NCBI GenBank assembly: GCA_020746105.1
Contig: CM036617.1
Coordinates: 166,106,912 to 166,170,911 of the forward strand
Origin: Trogon surrucura
Taxonomy: Eukaryota > Chordata > Aves > Trogoniformes > Trogonidae
Length of the DNA: 64,000 bases
Direction of reading: 5' to 3'
Shown: one piece after another, positions 1 through 12,745 of the stretch
How the letters are laid out: every line of letters begins with the position of its first letter
How positions within the stretch are numbered: position 1 is the first letter of the stretch
Program-made: the position numbers and the translations under genes
Notes under the pieces: generated by a model
Database searches by the model: none
Told to the model about the DNA's origin: nothing
The model's input: only the letters and a program-made list of their open reading frames with translations

Positions 1-3000
1 GGCATTTCTGGGTCCCCCTTTTCCCTCCCTGCTCCCATATCCTTGGGGTTCCCAGCTTCAAGAGAGATGGAATGTGGAAATTCAGGAGATTCTGTGGGTG
101 CATCTGGCACCTTTCTAAACCAGTCTCCAGGTAGGTACATCAGCTCCACCAGGGTAGTTACAGCCCAGGAGCAGAGTGTGCTGCATGCCGGGTCTTGGGT
201 CTTTCCAAGGATATTACGTGCTCACAGGAAGCTGAGTGTGCTTCTGAGCTTGTTTCTCCTTAAAATGTGGGTGGTGGTCACTGGTTTGGTGTGAACTTCC
301 CTTCTTGGCTGTGAAGCACCTTGACATCTGGCCTGGAAGGGGCCAGGACCGTAACATCTGATGATATGCAAGTGGCTCAGTGGGAGAAGAGGGGAGGAAA
401 GTGGTTGTTTTCGCCTCTGCTCTGCTATGTGGGGAAGGAGGAGGAGAGGAAGAAGGATCCGTAGCACTGTGAGGAAAGAGCGTGAGCAACGCGGTACCAG
501 TCATGGCAGTTTTTGAGTGGTCGGGTGCTGTATTTTCTCCTCTGCCCTTCACTGTAGCTGCCCGGGTTGTACCTTCTCCTGGTGCTCCTTGTGCTCAGCT
601 GGTCAGCTTTATAAACAGAGAGAGACATGGGAGGAGGTGGGCATCAGCTGCTGGGTCATCTCATTCTGCTCTTCTTGGGCAAAGAGGCCAATGAAGCAAA
701 TGTGGATGAGGGAACATCGGAACGCGTTTTTTCATTTTTAAAACAAACCTGCATCTCTAGTGTGACTCTTGGCGTTCGCTGCGCCTCGATTTCTCATATG
801 ATAACTTGTTCAGGTTCCAGAACGGGTTGCTGTCCTCTCTCCCCAGCTCTGCGATGAGAGCTGAGCTGCTTGGCGCCGCTTTGGAGGTTCGAGTTGGGGC
901 CGAGGCGGGGAGAGGGTGAGCAGGCATGAGGTGAGGGAAGCCCGTGGTCACGGGGGTTGCATCGAGTATCTCTTTTTGTTTTCCCTGATATGATAACCTG
1001 GTCTGTGGTGTTGCAGTACTTTGTCACCAGACTTGTTTTAGTGTGTATATATGTGACCCCTCCCATGAAGCATATATACACAGGTATTAAATATATCGCT
1101 CTATATAATATTATATGTGTGTGGTATCGAAGGAATCTTTTAAATGAGGGTAAAGGAAAAGGACTCGGGCCAGGAAACGCAGCATCTCCTGTTTAACTAT
1201 GAATACTTTTATTTGGATTAGGGAAAGGGAAATAACAAGGAGGGGAGAGTCTTATATAGATAGGTATAAATTTTGAGATGGGACAGGTTTCCCCATTGAC
1301 ATTTTTTAACTCCCCTAGGATGTCCTCATAGTCCCATCTCAGTGAAAGAGTATTATACTGCTAACTAGCAAGTCAAGTTTTAATGATAAGGCTTTGCTTA
1401 TATTATTTAAAGGGACATTGTGAAAGGTGGGAAGCTCCATGCTTGACTTCCCAGGCTCGCTTTTTATCAAGCCAAGAGGGTTTTCTTCAGCCCATTAAGT
1501 ACTCCTCAGCGGAACTGCTCAGCACTCAGGGCTCTACAACAGATAAGCCACAAGTTGTAGGGCTGCTTTAGTGGTGCATTCACAAGACCCTGTGATAACT
1601 CTCTTTTCTTCATTCATGTGAAGAAGAAAATTTTTGCAGTGTAGAACCAAATCTGAGGGTCATTAACAGGAGAAGTGACGTTTTAATTTTATGACATTAG
1701 AAGAAAATCTCATATCCCATGAAATCGCCATAGACATACACTCTCACCCAGAACAGAGACTTTGATTTAGATCAACTTGGTAAGTGTGCTGAAGGACTTT
1801 GTGAAAATCTTTTCCTAAATCCTTTGGTAGGGGCAGGGATTTTAGTGATGCTGGTGTTGGAGTTAACCTGACCTTTACAGGGGCAAGTGAAAAAACCAAA
1901 AAATACCCTACTTAGCTTGTATGAAACTGTATGTCAAAAATAGATGGGTTTTAGCAAGTGAAAGGAAAAGATAGCAAGGGGATGCTGCAGTTCTGAGCTG
2001 CGTAGTAATGATTTTGAGTCCTTTAATATGTCTTTGTATTAATATAATTTAAGAATACCACGCTTTACTATTAAAAAAGAACTTAGTATCTTTCATAAGG
2101 TCTAGTATCAGGATAATAATGTAGATGTTTTAACAACATTTTTGGTTTTGTTCTTAAATAAAATTAAAAAAAAACCAACCCAGACTTGCTTCTTTTAGCC
2201 TTTGTAATAGAAAATAAAAGTGTGCACTTTAAATCCTCTCCTATCCAGTGTGTGTTTGCATTTTTCAAATAGCCCGCAAAGGCTTTTTATCTTTGTTTCA
2301 GGTTTCTCTGCTGTAAGGAGGGAAGCAAAGGGAGCACTTCAAGCATTGGATTGCTTTATTTAAGTATAACCAACGGCTCTTCTTGCTGAGTGGAAAATTG
2401 CCTGTGTGTGTATTAACAGATTCTGCAGTTCTTCACCAGACGCACAGTTCTTGTGTAATTTAGGTGTATTTAAGATTTTTTTTCTTTACCCGCAAGCTCC
2501 AAGAATCTGTATACTCTGCATTAACACATCTCATGTGTTTGGGTAACCTGTGTTTTGAAACCCCCAGTAATCAGATCTTGTAGTCCCCCTCATCTAGAGG
2601 TCCCCCTCCACGGGGGAGGCAGCTCGGTTCAGCCAGTTCTTTATCCTACCAGGGAAGATGCCCTTAGTCCTGCCCACTGAGTCACATCCACCTCGGGCCA
2701 TGAGAAGTGTCTGTGCAGATTCCCACTGGAGAGGATGCTGTGTGGCGAAGAGGTCAGTGTGAAAATATTAATCAGTAAAACCATTTTGTTTATTTTTCAC
2801 ATCCATCATGATGCAGGTTAATCGGGGGTTCCTAATGAAGCCAAAACTGTAGTTGAGGAAAAGACAATGGAGTCCCATGGAGACACCCTCCTAATGCTGT
2901 TTGAAGTGCTCGAGTGACCAAAAGGTCATGTCCAGAGGGACCACAGGAGACCTGTTACACATCTGCCCAGTGTACCTGGATACAAACATGACAACTTGTG

Positions 3001-3171
3001 TCGTTCTTATCAGAGGAGAAGAGACCTGGGTATGAGTGTGTAGTAGAGGGAGTGAGGAGACCAGTGCACTTTCAAGGTACATCTATTGAATACATACAAT
3101 GTGAGAGGCATTAGTTTAACCCCCCACAGACTATTGAGGCCATGCTAACAAGACTGAGGGTAGCTTTTCCA
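1..3171. other. Non-genic flank, no gene recognised
   Basis: I find no exon, RNA gene or conserved domain here. Open frames are short and overlap on both strands. The first 1 kb is moderately GC-rich; from about 1.0 to 2.6 kb the sequence is AT-rich, with A-runs and AATAAA-like hexamers near 2159 and 2211. In human the gene upstream of TEF is ZC3H7B on the same strand, so this could be its 3' UTR or flank. That is an inference from synteny only. Confidence 0.5.
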
Positions 3172-3245
3172 GTATGAACAGGGAGGTTGGATTAAATGAT
3201 CTCTAAGGTCCCTTCCAGCCTAGGCCATTCTATGATTCTATGATG
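3172..3245 (+). repeat. CR1 LINE 3'-end fragment
   Basis: A short 5'-truncated CR1 copy. It has the usual 3' tail, with a GGTTGGATTAAATGATCTC-type segment, then CCTTCCAGCCTAGGCCATTC, and ends in two copies of the ATTCTATG octamer. It is very similar to the copy at 29722-29800, so both probably belong to one subfamily. Confidence 0.9.
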
Positions 3246-6200
3246 GGAACAAAAATTGTCAAATTGTGAGGCAGACAAGGCACAGGGAGGAAGACAACAG
3301 CATTTTCCTTGCAGATTTGAGCCTCAACTGTAAATTCCTCCTGGATTTACAGGAAGAAACTGTTGTTTCTTCAGTGAAGTAAATAAACTTGTGGAGAGGC
3401 AAGGAAAGGAGTGATGACTTAAGTATTCAGAGCCTCCTAGGAATTTCTGCAGATACAGAGACAAGAGGGAGAGTCCCAGTTCAGCCAGGAAAAATCTAGG
3501 TCCAATGGAGGCTTGAGAGGAGCTGGGGTAGAGACCCCTGAGAGGTGGGAGAAAGGCTTCATCCTACAGACCATCAGGTCGTTGCACAGCAGCCTGGCAG
3601 AGGGAGTTTGCCTTGCAAAGCATGTGAGCTGCAGATGGGATTCCTCAGCAGTTCTGTAACTGAGCCTATCTGCCCACACTAACGGGGAACATTTCTGGGC
3701 AGTGACAGCAGGTGATGCAAATGCTGTCATCACTTTTAATTGTGTTTGCTGCAGCCGTTGCAACCTAGAACAGGGCTGTGTTGTGTCATGTCCTGTGTGC
3801 GGAGAGCAGCAGAGAGTTCCTGCCCTGCAGGAGCTGTTAAGCTGGGGAGATGTGCTGGTCACTGGCTTGGGGGCAACCAGAAAGTAGCACTGTAGGATGC
3901 TTTGGCAGGAGGGGGAAACATTGAACAGAACATGATGTGCAAAATCATAGAAGAGAGCTGGATAGGAGTGGCTGCTGGGAGGAAACTGGGGGAGGAAAGG
4001 CTGCAGAAGCAGTGGCTGAAGCAGGCAGCTGTGTGGTGTGGAGCAGAACAAAGTGCTGAACAGAGTTAGTTGGGTGCCTGTGGGGTGGCTTTGGGCAGAG
4101 GTCCTGAGGACCCCTAGCTCTTGGGGCTTCCTGGAAAGCTGGGGTCCATCTGTTCCAAATAACCTCTCTCCCTTCCCAGCTGAATTGTCTCCTCCTCCTT
4201 CTGCTTCTCTTTGGTTCCCCCTCCAGTCAGGAGCAGCAGGTCCAGGTGCTCACAGGGCAGGGGTGTTTTTTCCTGAAAGCAGATCCAGGTGGAGCAAGGA
4301 GGAGAGCAAGGATCAGACAAGGTGACAGCTCCAGCTCCTTTCCCACTGCAGCAGTCCGGACCCTGGCAGCTCCCAAGACTGCCTCTTTCAGTAGTGCTGC
4401 TCTCTGCAGATCGAAGTGCCCTGGAAAATTCCTCCTTTTTCCTGAGAGCCTCAGGAGGCACAGACCTATCTCTCTCAGAGAGTCCCAGGAAGTAGGGTTA
4501 TTCATTGCCCTCTGGATTAATCCTCCCAAAAATTACATTTACTCAGGGCTGGGATGGAAAGCTCTAAACCCAGATGCCAGAGTAGATTTGGGTTGCTTAG
4601 AACCGGAAAAAACCACTTGTTGCTGGAGGTGCTTTTTGGTGTAATTCTCTCGTTCTCTGTGGATTTCCTGTCTGCCTTAGTTGTGGGCTTTTGGTAGTGC
4701 TGGGGCCCTGCAGGCAGCCGGTCAGGAGGGATGAAGAGCTGCATAGTTTCTCTAATTGAATACCAAGGCACGCTCCCCTGTCTGTACCCCAGCAAAACTC
4801 AGAGGCAGAGAGGGAAAGTCCTGCTTTCATGGGAGTGAGATGGCCTGATTTTTAACTCAGCCAAACACTTGAGGATAGCTGCAACACGCCTGGATGCAGT
4901 GGGGATTCAATACAGAAGAAGAGCTTCGAAAGAAGGTCTTGGTAGGCTGGATTGTTTCCTGTTTGAGACCATTCATGTCTTGGCTTTTGGGGATCAGCAG
5001 CAGCCAGACTGCTCATGCTTCTCGGAGGATCGGTTGTTGTCTTTCGGCTCACATGCCTTCTCCAGGCTCAGCTGACTCCTGCATCCATCCATGCATCAGG
5101 CTCTGACCTCTTGGGCCACGATGCTGCAGGATCCCTGCTCCTGACAGGACTCGTATCGTTCCTGGGAGAGGAAGAGATGGCCGTTCCTGAGAGAGGAAGG
5201 GATGACTGAGGGACAGCCAAGGTTCTGAAAGGCTGGCTGGCTAAAAGCCAGCCTCTTTGAGAGGGAAGCGGCTGGAGGAGTATGTATCATCCTTGCTGTC
5301 CCATCCAGTGGTCTCCCACAGGCCCTGGCAGAGGCCTCTCAATCACTGTCCTTGGATTTCCCCATCGTGCTTTAAACACCTTGGTTTATTGCCACTCTTG
5401 GCAACCTCCTGGGCTCTGCCTCCTGCCAAGGCTTGTTCAGAGAGGACCCAAAGCCAGTCATGCCCAAGCTCCCAGAGCACTTCACTTCTGGAGGGAAGTG
5501 CACAAAGGGAGCTCTAGGTGTCCGTCCTACCCAGGGCAGCACAAGTTCTGGTGATCCCAAGAGCCTTTCTCACCTTTTCTTCCTGCCTAGCAACTAAATT
5601 CCTGGCAAATGGCACCTCACAAGGGAAGGCCACGTGTGGAGGAGCAGAGCTGCCATGAACCCAGCTGCCACGTGAGCACCCTGAGAAGGGGAGGATGTCT
5701 TGGCAGGGGGAGTGGGGAAGCAAAGCTCATTAGCTTTTTGGCACTCATTTTGGAGAATTAGTTTTTAAAAATCTTTTAGCCTTAGGCAGGAAGTGCAGGT
5801 GGTTCCTTCCACCAAGTTGCACCGCTTGCTCGGGAATCCTGGTGCTGCTCCTCCATGCGGGGAGACAAGCATATGGGTACCATGCATATGCATATGCATC
5901 CTGTCTGCGGAAGGGGGCTCAATGGAAGGCCTCATCAAGCCTGTATTTGTGTGCCCCATGATGATACCATCAAAAGTACCTAAAGGGTTGCATGTCTGTT
6001 TTTCATGTGTTAGGCAGAGTCTTAGCCAATACAGAGCCCTAGTCCCCTCAGCTGTCCACCCTCCTTGCACTGGTTTGATCACTCCTTCTACCTCCTTTTC
6101 TTTTTAAAGTAATCTGCTGTGAGTGCAGACATCCTTGATCTGGCCACAGCTTTCCCTGCTGCTGCCATTGTGGTTGCCCTTGCAGCTCCACCACCGCCAG

Positions 6201-9200
6201 CAGCAGCAGCATCTTGACCCCACAGAAGACAAGGTGCTGGGATGCAGGGCAAGCCTCCTTTCAGAAAGGCCACAGTGAAACTCAGCCTGCGGGTTCCTGC
6301 TGAGGTGAAAAAAATTCCCTGTTGAGCCCAATGAACAATGAAAATAAATAGTTAAGTCTGGAAGCTGTGAGTGGAATGTGCATTTGTCCTCAGAGCTAGC
6401 ACAAGAATAAAAAAAAAATAAATTACGGATGTCTGCAAAGAGGCAGTGACTGACCTCTGACAAAGGGTTTGCTTGGATAAAAGAGAAAGAGGAAACCACT
6501 TACCAAGCTGGGTCTAGTGCAAGGACCAAACCCTGTGGGTGGGCCTGGAGCCTCCATACAGACCATGAGGAGTAGATCTGATCTCTGGGACCTGCAGCAG
6601 AAGACATCACTGTGTGAGGAGAATAACAGAAATTTCTGAAAAATGGCTGTGCTGCCAAGGCGAATGGTTTTGGGTGACTGAAAAAAAGAAAGCTGTTTCA
6701 AGAGCAGCAGGATGTGTAAAGCTTCTAGAGGTTTTTACAGGCATTTGTCCTTATTTCCAGATACACTTCTGGAATTAGAGGGTTTAAAAGAGATGTTTAC
6801 ATACTCTGATACCTACAGAAGTACTGGAGCACTGCAAAGCAGTGAAGGGGTTAGGCTGGGATTGGGAAGCAAAGGCCAATAATTTGGTTATGCTTAAAAA
6901 ATAAAAAAAAAGGCAACTCTTGGAAATGAAAAACTAAAAGGAGGCAGAGTGTGGACTAAGGCAAACATTGAAGGATCTTTGGGCAAATGCACAGAGGAAC
7001 TCAGCCAGCACTGCTGGGCAGTGTGGGCAGCTCCTCCAGGAGACCTACAGAAAAGACGGTGAAGGTAGCCCTGGCCTCTGGAGTTTGGCCTTCTCCATCA
7101 CATTAGGCACCCCCTTCTGTGTGGCACCTAGTTAGGGTCAGTATAGGTTGACTCTGGCCAGTTGAGTCTGTGAGAAAATGTGCTGTCAAGGGGTGATTAG
7201 GCGTCCGGCTGACGGAGCAGAGCTGCTGAGACCTCCACTAACATGGGATCACAATAATAATAATAAATAACAATCTGGTCTGATAACAGTGCAGCCAGCA
7301 CCAGTGATGCGATCTGTGGCTATGCCTGCAGCTTTCCAGCACCAAAATTTCAACTCCATTCACTACAGCAGTTCAAGTGCTCTCTGTGGCAGGGATGTAA
7401 GGACAGACAGACACTCCCCGCTGCTATGAGTCGACTCCACAGTAGGATTTCTGCCTCCCCAGGGCTCAAAGTCAGGGCAGTGTGGATATATCCTGTTAAT
7501 GGTGTTACCTAAGCTCTTCTCCTGAGCAGGAGCTCATTTTTCAGGGATTATGAATCAAGAAGGATACACAGTGTGGGCAGGAGAGTTTGCGGATGTGGCA
7601 AACACAAATGAGATGTGCACTGTCAGATCTGTAGACAATTTATAGATGTCTGTAGCAGACTAATAATTCAAAATGCTAAGTGACAATTTAGATGATCTTT
7701 AAGCTCCTTTCCAATGCAACTGTTCTATGATTCCATGAATGTCCTCTCAATTCTTCATTTTCTGAAGACATAAATGTCAGTCAGTTGCTGCAACAGCTGC
7801 TGTGAAGTCTTTGCGTCCCTCCAGACATGTGGTCAGATGTTTGTCCAGCTTTCAGGAGAAGTATGAGCCTGGGGCAAAACCAGGACATCCAGCTGCACCT
7901 GGCACTGGGCAGCTACCACATTCCCAGTCACTTTACCTTGCCATCGTTTGAGGATGGAGACGCAGGCATACATGACAGCAGGTCCCCAAACGTTAGTGAT
8001 GCCTGGCAGGATTGAGTGACCCCACTCTGCTTACTTTGACCAGCTAGAATGACCAGAAGATTTCCAGAAAGGATATGGACCTCCTGGTTTGCCAAGCTGT
8101 GCTCCAGAAGGGAGAGACTTTATCATTTCTCCTGCTCCCAACAGCCAGAATGCACTGACTGTCTGCAGGATCTCTGTCTGTCGGCTCCAGATCTGGGTGG
8201 GTGGAGGACATTGTAATGGCCTAGGGTTAGCAGGGGACTCTTCTCCCTGAATGACTTCACCACCAATGTTTATCACTAGTTATTTTCTTACATTCTTCTG
8301 AGGACTGGGGGGAGCAAACTACAAGGAAAATCCTGAGAGTTTGTAATGTATCGTAATTAAGAATTCTACCAAAGTGTCCACTTGGTGATTTCTGAGCCTG
8401 ATTAGATTGGGATTTAGATTGTGAAACTTGTACAGCTAATCTGAAGTTCCCAACCATCCAACCAGCCCAGGTAATTTTTTTCTTTTCTTTTTTTTTCTGT
8501 TGAATTAAATCAAAAACATTACAGGACCAAACACCGTGCTATCCCTTTTTAAGACTCCAAATGCTGGGCCAGTGAAATGCTTCACTTTAGACACGAGAAA
8601 AGTCACATGCATGGCTTCACTGGTCTCCAATAGCTACACCCTACACTGAGTGTAGGAATACCCAGTTCCTATTACCTTCCACTGGTTCTGTGAGCCTGGC
8701 AAAATGGGCAGGAGTAAACTGAGAAATAAAGACACGTCTGTTCTCATTATCACACCCAGCAAAAGAGAAGATCCTGGCACATGCAAGATGCTCCTTCCCA
8801 CACCAGATCCAGACAAAGAAGATCGGACTTTTATCTTCCTGTTTCCAGTCCCTCCCTCTGTGCTAAAAACTTCACTAACAGGAGAAGAGGGGCTTTACAT
8901 GCTCAAGATCTTACTTAACCAGCTGTTATCAGAGTATCCACAGAGTGCATGAACTCTATTGCCTTACATCACTGCTCCGATAGGAGGCTGTCAGCTTTCT
9001 GATAAAACTCTGTGTTGCCTGTGAATAGAAATCCTGCATTTTGGGGATGATGCACACTTGTTAAGAAAGATGTCTTAATGCCGTTATCAGTATTGGCTTT
9101 GGAGGGACACACACTAAGTGTTACATCATATACAGATACTGTCACTATCTACATCTGAGAGAGTTGAAAAGTTAGGAGTCAGATGCAGACAGCATGTGTA

Positions 9201-9420
9201 TCTCTGCAGGGCAGCCTGCACAGCTCAGAGCTCCTCAGAGCCTCCCGAGAGCCTTTCAGAGGATCCCTTTGCTGTTGCATTTGCAGCCGGTGTGGGTACT
9301 TCTAACAGCGCGCACTTGCTTTTTTTTTTCCTCCTTCCAACGTGTATATTTGTTATAACACCTTGGGAAGGAAAAGGGTGCTGCCTTTGCAAAGTTAGAT
9401 AACTGGCCCAGTTCTTCGCT
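3246..9420. other. Non-genic flank upstream of TEF
   Basis: No exon is supported. The sequence holds one degraded CR1 piece (7686-7737), a short CAG run near 6200, an ATGCAT array at 5882-5899 and an AATAAT run near 7252. The longest frames (for example - strand 3437-4051) overlap unrelated frames on the other strand and have biased Leu/Ser/Pro composition, so I do not call them genes. Enhancers of TEF could lie here, but I cannot single one out. Confidence 0.5.
7686..7737 (+). repeat. Degraded CR1 3'-end fragment
   Basis: About 50 bases match the CR1 3' tail: a GATGATCTTTAAG-like block, TCCTTTCCAATGCAA, then TTCTATGATTCCATGA. It is diverged and 5'-truncated, so it is likely an old insertion. 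Confidence 0.7.
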
Positions 9421-9733
9421 GTCGGATTGGCTGGGAGAGGCCCTGTAAAACCACGCTGGCCAGCCGCCCAGCCCAGCCCCGCAAGGCTGCAAGCTATTTC
9501 CACAATTGGCCACTTCAGAGTGGGAGAGGGGGAGGTGAAGACAGCCAGGGAAACTGCATCACTGCCAGGGCTGCTTCCCTTCCTCCTTGTTTTTTTCTCA
9601 GCCGGAGTAGTTTGGCAAGCCTGTTCTGGGTGCCTCTGAGCCCTCTTGCAACGCCCAGGCAAGTGGGGTGTAGCGTTGGCGGACAGGCACCTGGCCCTCC
9701 CTTAGCCGTGCTAGTGCAGTCCCAGGACAGGAC
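9421..9733 (+). promoter_or_regulatory. Candidate 5' region or 5' UTR of upstream TEF first exon
   Basis: This is the segment just before the upstream TEF start codon. Two inverted CCAAT boxes (ATTGG at 9426-9430 and 9505-9509) lie 200-310 bases before the ATG, which would suit a TATA-less promoter. A pyrimidine-rich run ending in CAG at 9599-9601 also looks like a good splice acceptor, so the coding exon might begin at 9602 and be joined to an exon further upstream. An in-frame TAG at 9671-9673 closes the reading frame upstream. The sequence alone does not decide between promoter and acceptor. Confidence 0.45.
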
Positions 9734-9836
9734 ATGTCAAGCTGCAACAGCCCCGGGGGCCCGGCTGCCCTGGACTTTCCAGAAGTCCTGAAGTCCCTGC
9801 TGGAGTACTCCTTACCCTGGACTAACAAGATGACAG
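9734..9836 (+). CDS. TEF: TEF alternative first coding exon (upstream, short isoform)
   Basis: This exon encodes the first 34 codons (the last one split) of a TEF isoform that starts MSSCNSPGG and runs to LPWTNKMT. The ATG is the first one after an in-frame stop at 9671-9673. The exon ends ACAG before GTAGGA, a good donor, and leaves one base of a split codon. That phase matches the acceptor at 21886, where the joined codon becomes Asp, followed by KEKEK. Joined to the three shared exons it gives 867 coding bases, or 288 residues. It has a short hydrophobic, acidic stretch containing LKSLLEYSLPW, which resembles the PLVLKKLMENP segment of the other first exon, so the two may be functional alternatives. 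Chicken VBP/TEF is known to make isoforms from alternative promoters. I infer that this is one of them; transcript data would settle it. Confidence 0.85.
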
Positions 9837-12745
9837 GTAGGATTGAGAGAACGCACGCTGGGGGTTCTGTTTTGATTTCTTCTTCCCCTCCTTAAATTGC
9901 AAGGCGAAAAAAAGGGGAAGAAGATCCTGTTTGCTGCAAACCCTTCAAGGGTGTGTTTCCCTTAAGTGTCCAAGTAGGTTGTGGAGTTCTGGCACCAAGT
10001 ATGTTGTGCAGCTAGGAGCAAAAACGGTGGCAATGGGTTGATTACAAAAATCAGTCAAGAGTGTTGAACTCCTGATCCTTTTAATCTCTGTGCTCAGCTA
10101 CTTCTTGGAAACCCTCAAAGCTTTGTGCATAGAGAAGGCTTGGGTGCAAATCTCCATGTTCACATAGGAGCAACTTCCAGGATTGCCATCCAGGTTGTCC
10201 CGTGGTTAATGACTGCTGAGCGTTCAGATGTTGCCTCTTCCCAGAAGCAGACTGTCCAGGCAGCCTGGCCTGTGTGGAGCAGGCTGACTTGGTGTATACT
10301 TTGTGTTTGATGCTGCACTTGTTTATCAGTAGAAAGCTGCGGTAAGGAACACAACAGCTGTGTTTGCTTTACAAGAGCACTTCTGTACTCCTAGGCTTTC
10401 CCATATAAAGGCCTCAGGATGTTATTTTGTCTCAGCTTCTGCTGTGTTGAACGCTTTGCTCTTGCTGGACTGATCACTCTCTTGCTGGGATTGCTCCAAG
10501 TGCCCATCACACAACTTGGGGAGTCTCTCCTTTTGGATAGAATGCCACATGCCCTTGGCAAGCTGTTTCCTGGTTGTTGTATTTTAACGTTTGCTGCTGA
10601 GTGCTGGGGAGGTGTGTGGGAACATCTCGGCTCAACAAGCTCATGTCTAGGCATGAGCGAGTTGAACTCAGAAACAAATGTGCGCTACGCTCACCCTTCT
10701 GTAGGGAGCTGCTACCAGGACACGTGGATGGCTCTGCAGTTTTGAGGGGCAGCGTGATCCCGGGAGCTGAGAGTAGGAAAGTCAGATGTACAATGTGGAG
10801 AAGAACCATGCTCTCAATGGGAGAAAAGGCTGCTGCTGCGACAGCAAAGCATTCGTGTCAGGAAAGGCAGCTGCCTACACCCGCTGGCATACAGCAAGCC
10901 CTGTGGCACCCGCACAGCTCCCTGTGGGAAAGGAGTTAAAAGGGCAAGGGGAGCTGCCATATCCCTTAAGAGGCTCATTCTGTCACACTGCTCCACTACT
11001 GTGAGCTGGCTCTTTACTGAGATTGGGCCTGCTAACGTGTGTGTTTACATATCGCCCAGTATGAAGCTGTGTATGGGGACCAGGGCATGTTTTCCAAGAT
11101 GACTGATACCCAGGTAGGAAATGGACCTGGCTGGGAAGAGGCAGTGACAGCCAAGGGAGGCTCGTGTGGTGCAGAGCCTTGCTGTGGTTAGGCTGAAGTT
11201 TGGCTGCCTCTCTGGGATCTCTGGTCTCCACAGCCAAGTGGATTGAACTAATCCACGGGAGGAGTGCTGGCAACGCTTATCTGTTTGGCAAGAGTTGCAG
11301 TGGGGGGTAGAGAGGAGATCAATGATTTGCAGAGGGAGTAATTTAGTCTTAACTCAGTGTGGCTTATTTGGCAGCTGAGGGTGCTGTTTCATGGCAGCTT
11401 TCTTCCCCAGCTCCAGAGCCACCCTGCCTCTCGGCATCACCTCCCGTAATTCTGAGAATTGTACTTATTATGCTGCTTCCCTCCTCAGGCCAGCATTCCC
11501 ATTATGGCCCTCTTCCCACAGAGCTCAGTTGCCTTCTCCCGGGTCTCCATACCTACACGCCACTCGTCTGGATTTGCTGAGTCTCAGGCCTCTGCCTAAA
11601 ATGTGTTTTGCTATTCAAATTTCCCAGTGGGGATTGCTGTGCATGTGTGTCTCCCCACCCTGTGCTTACCATTGGGCTGCTTCTCACTTGCCTCCCTGCT
11701 GCATCAGAGCTGGGCTGTTCTGCATCATCTGGCCCTGACAAGACTCCCAGCAGTAACTGCCAAGTCTGCTGCATTCCTCTCTCCATGTCTCATTGTCCTC
11801 CTCTCTTTCTTCTCAGCTGCAGAGTGAAAGAGAAATTGTAAAAACCCAGGCAGATCCCAGCTTAACTAAGAAGGTACAGCTGGTGGTGCAGTGCCCACTT
11901 TCTGCTGGCAGTGCCTTGAACCCCTAATCCTCAGAGGTGGCGAGGAAAAGCTCCCAGAGCAGCCTCCCTCCTAGCTGGCAGGGCAGAGCTGGTGCCCAGG
12001 CAAGATGATGTGAGAGGGAACCCACAGGAATGCTCCCCAGGAGCCTGCCTGCGGGCTGAGCAGTTAACACTGTACAGGCTAAACCCTCCCAAAGCAAAGT
12101 CACAACCCAGTGATGGGGCCAAACAAACCTTAACACAGTGGAGCATGGGTAGAAATGTGCTGGACGAAGAACATGGTTGATCTAAAGGGAAAAGCCCTGG
12201 GGTTACAGGCAGCTGAGTGGTTTTAATAACCTCCATTCATATGGACATTACCCAGCAAAGCAGTTGCCATTGAGATCTGCAGGGGGGGATGCACACAGAG
12301 CCTGTTCCTTGAAGGAGCGTTGTACAGTACTGAGACACAGAATTATCCCCGGGGACCTCCAGTGTCAACAACAATGGAACAAAGCGACCACGAGAGCCAT
12401 AACTGAACAGGAAGCCTACAGCCTGCACAGCTTTGGCTACGTCCCCTTGCCCTGTTCCTAGAAGTTGCTCCTTCCCTACCTCACTAGGTTGTGTTCTTTA
12501 TCTACCACTAGCTATTCCCCAGGCAAAAGCATCGCCGTGAGCCTGCTGCCCCTTGTCGAGCTGCATGTGCCACCTCTGTCATGTGTGGTCTGACATCTGT
12601 GTTTCATTGCGCTGTGTGAAGTTGCATATCCCTTTCACGCATGTGCTTTTTTTCTTCTGCCAGCTGAGCTTGGCAAGGCACGAGTCTTGTGGAGGACAAG
12701 CAGCAGCCCTAGAGCATGCTGGGCAGCGGAATATGACCTCTTCTG
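9837..12745 (+). other. TEF first intron, 5' part
   Basis: Intron of the short isoform, lying between the upstream first exon and the CpG island. I see no exon, RNA gene or strong repeat. Frames on both strands are short and uninformative. Confidence 0.6.

Noticed and set aside
3702..3887. Cys-rich short frame suggesting a zinc finger
   Set aside because: The Cys spacing fits no zinc-binding pattern I know, and the frame has only 61 codons with no gene context.
3941..3960. ATCATAGAAGAG as a CR1 tail
   Set aside because: The flanking sequence does not continue as CR1, so the match is too short.
3437..4051. 204-codon - strand frame in the left flank
   Set aside because: It has no recognisable domain, biased Ser/Leu/Pro composition and no splice or promoter context.
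9350..9360. GTTATAACA near the upstream TEF exon as a D-box
   Set aside because: It lacks the central Y-G-T-A part of the RTTAYGTAAY consensus.
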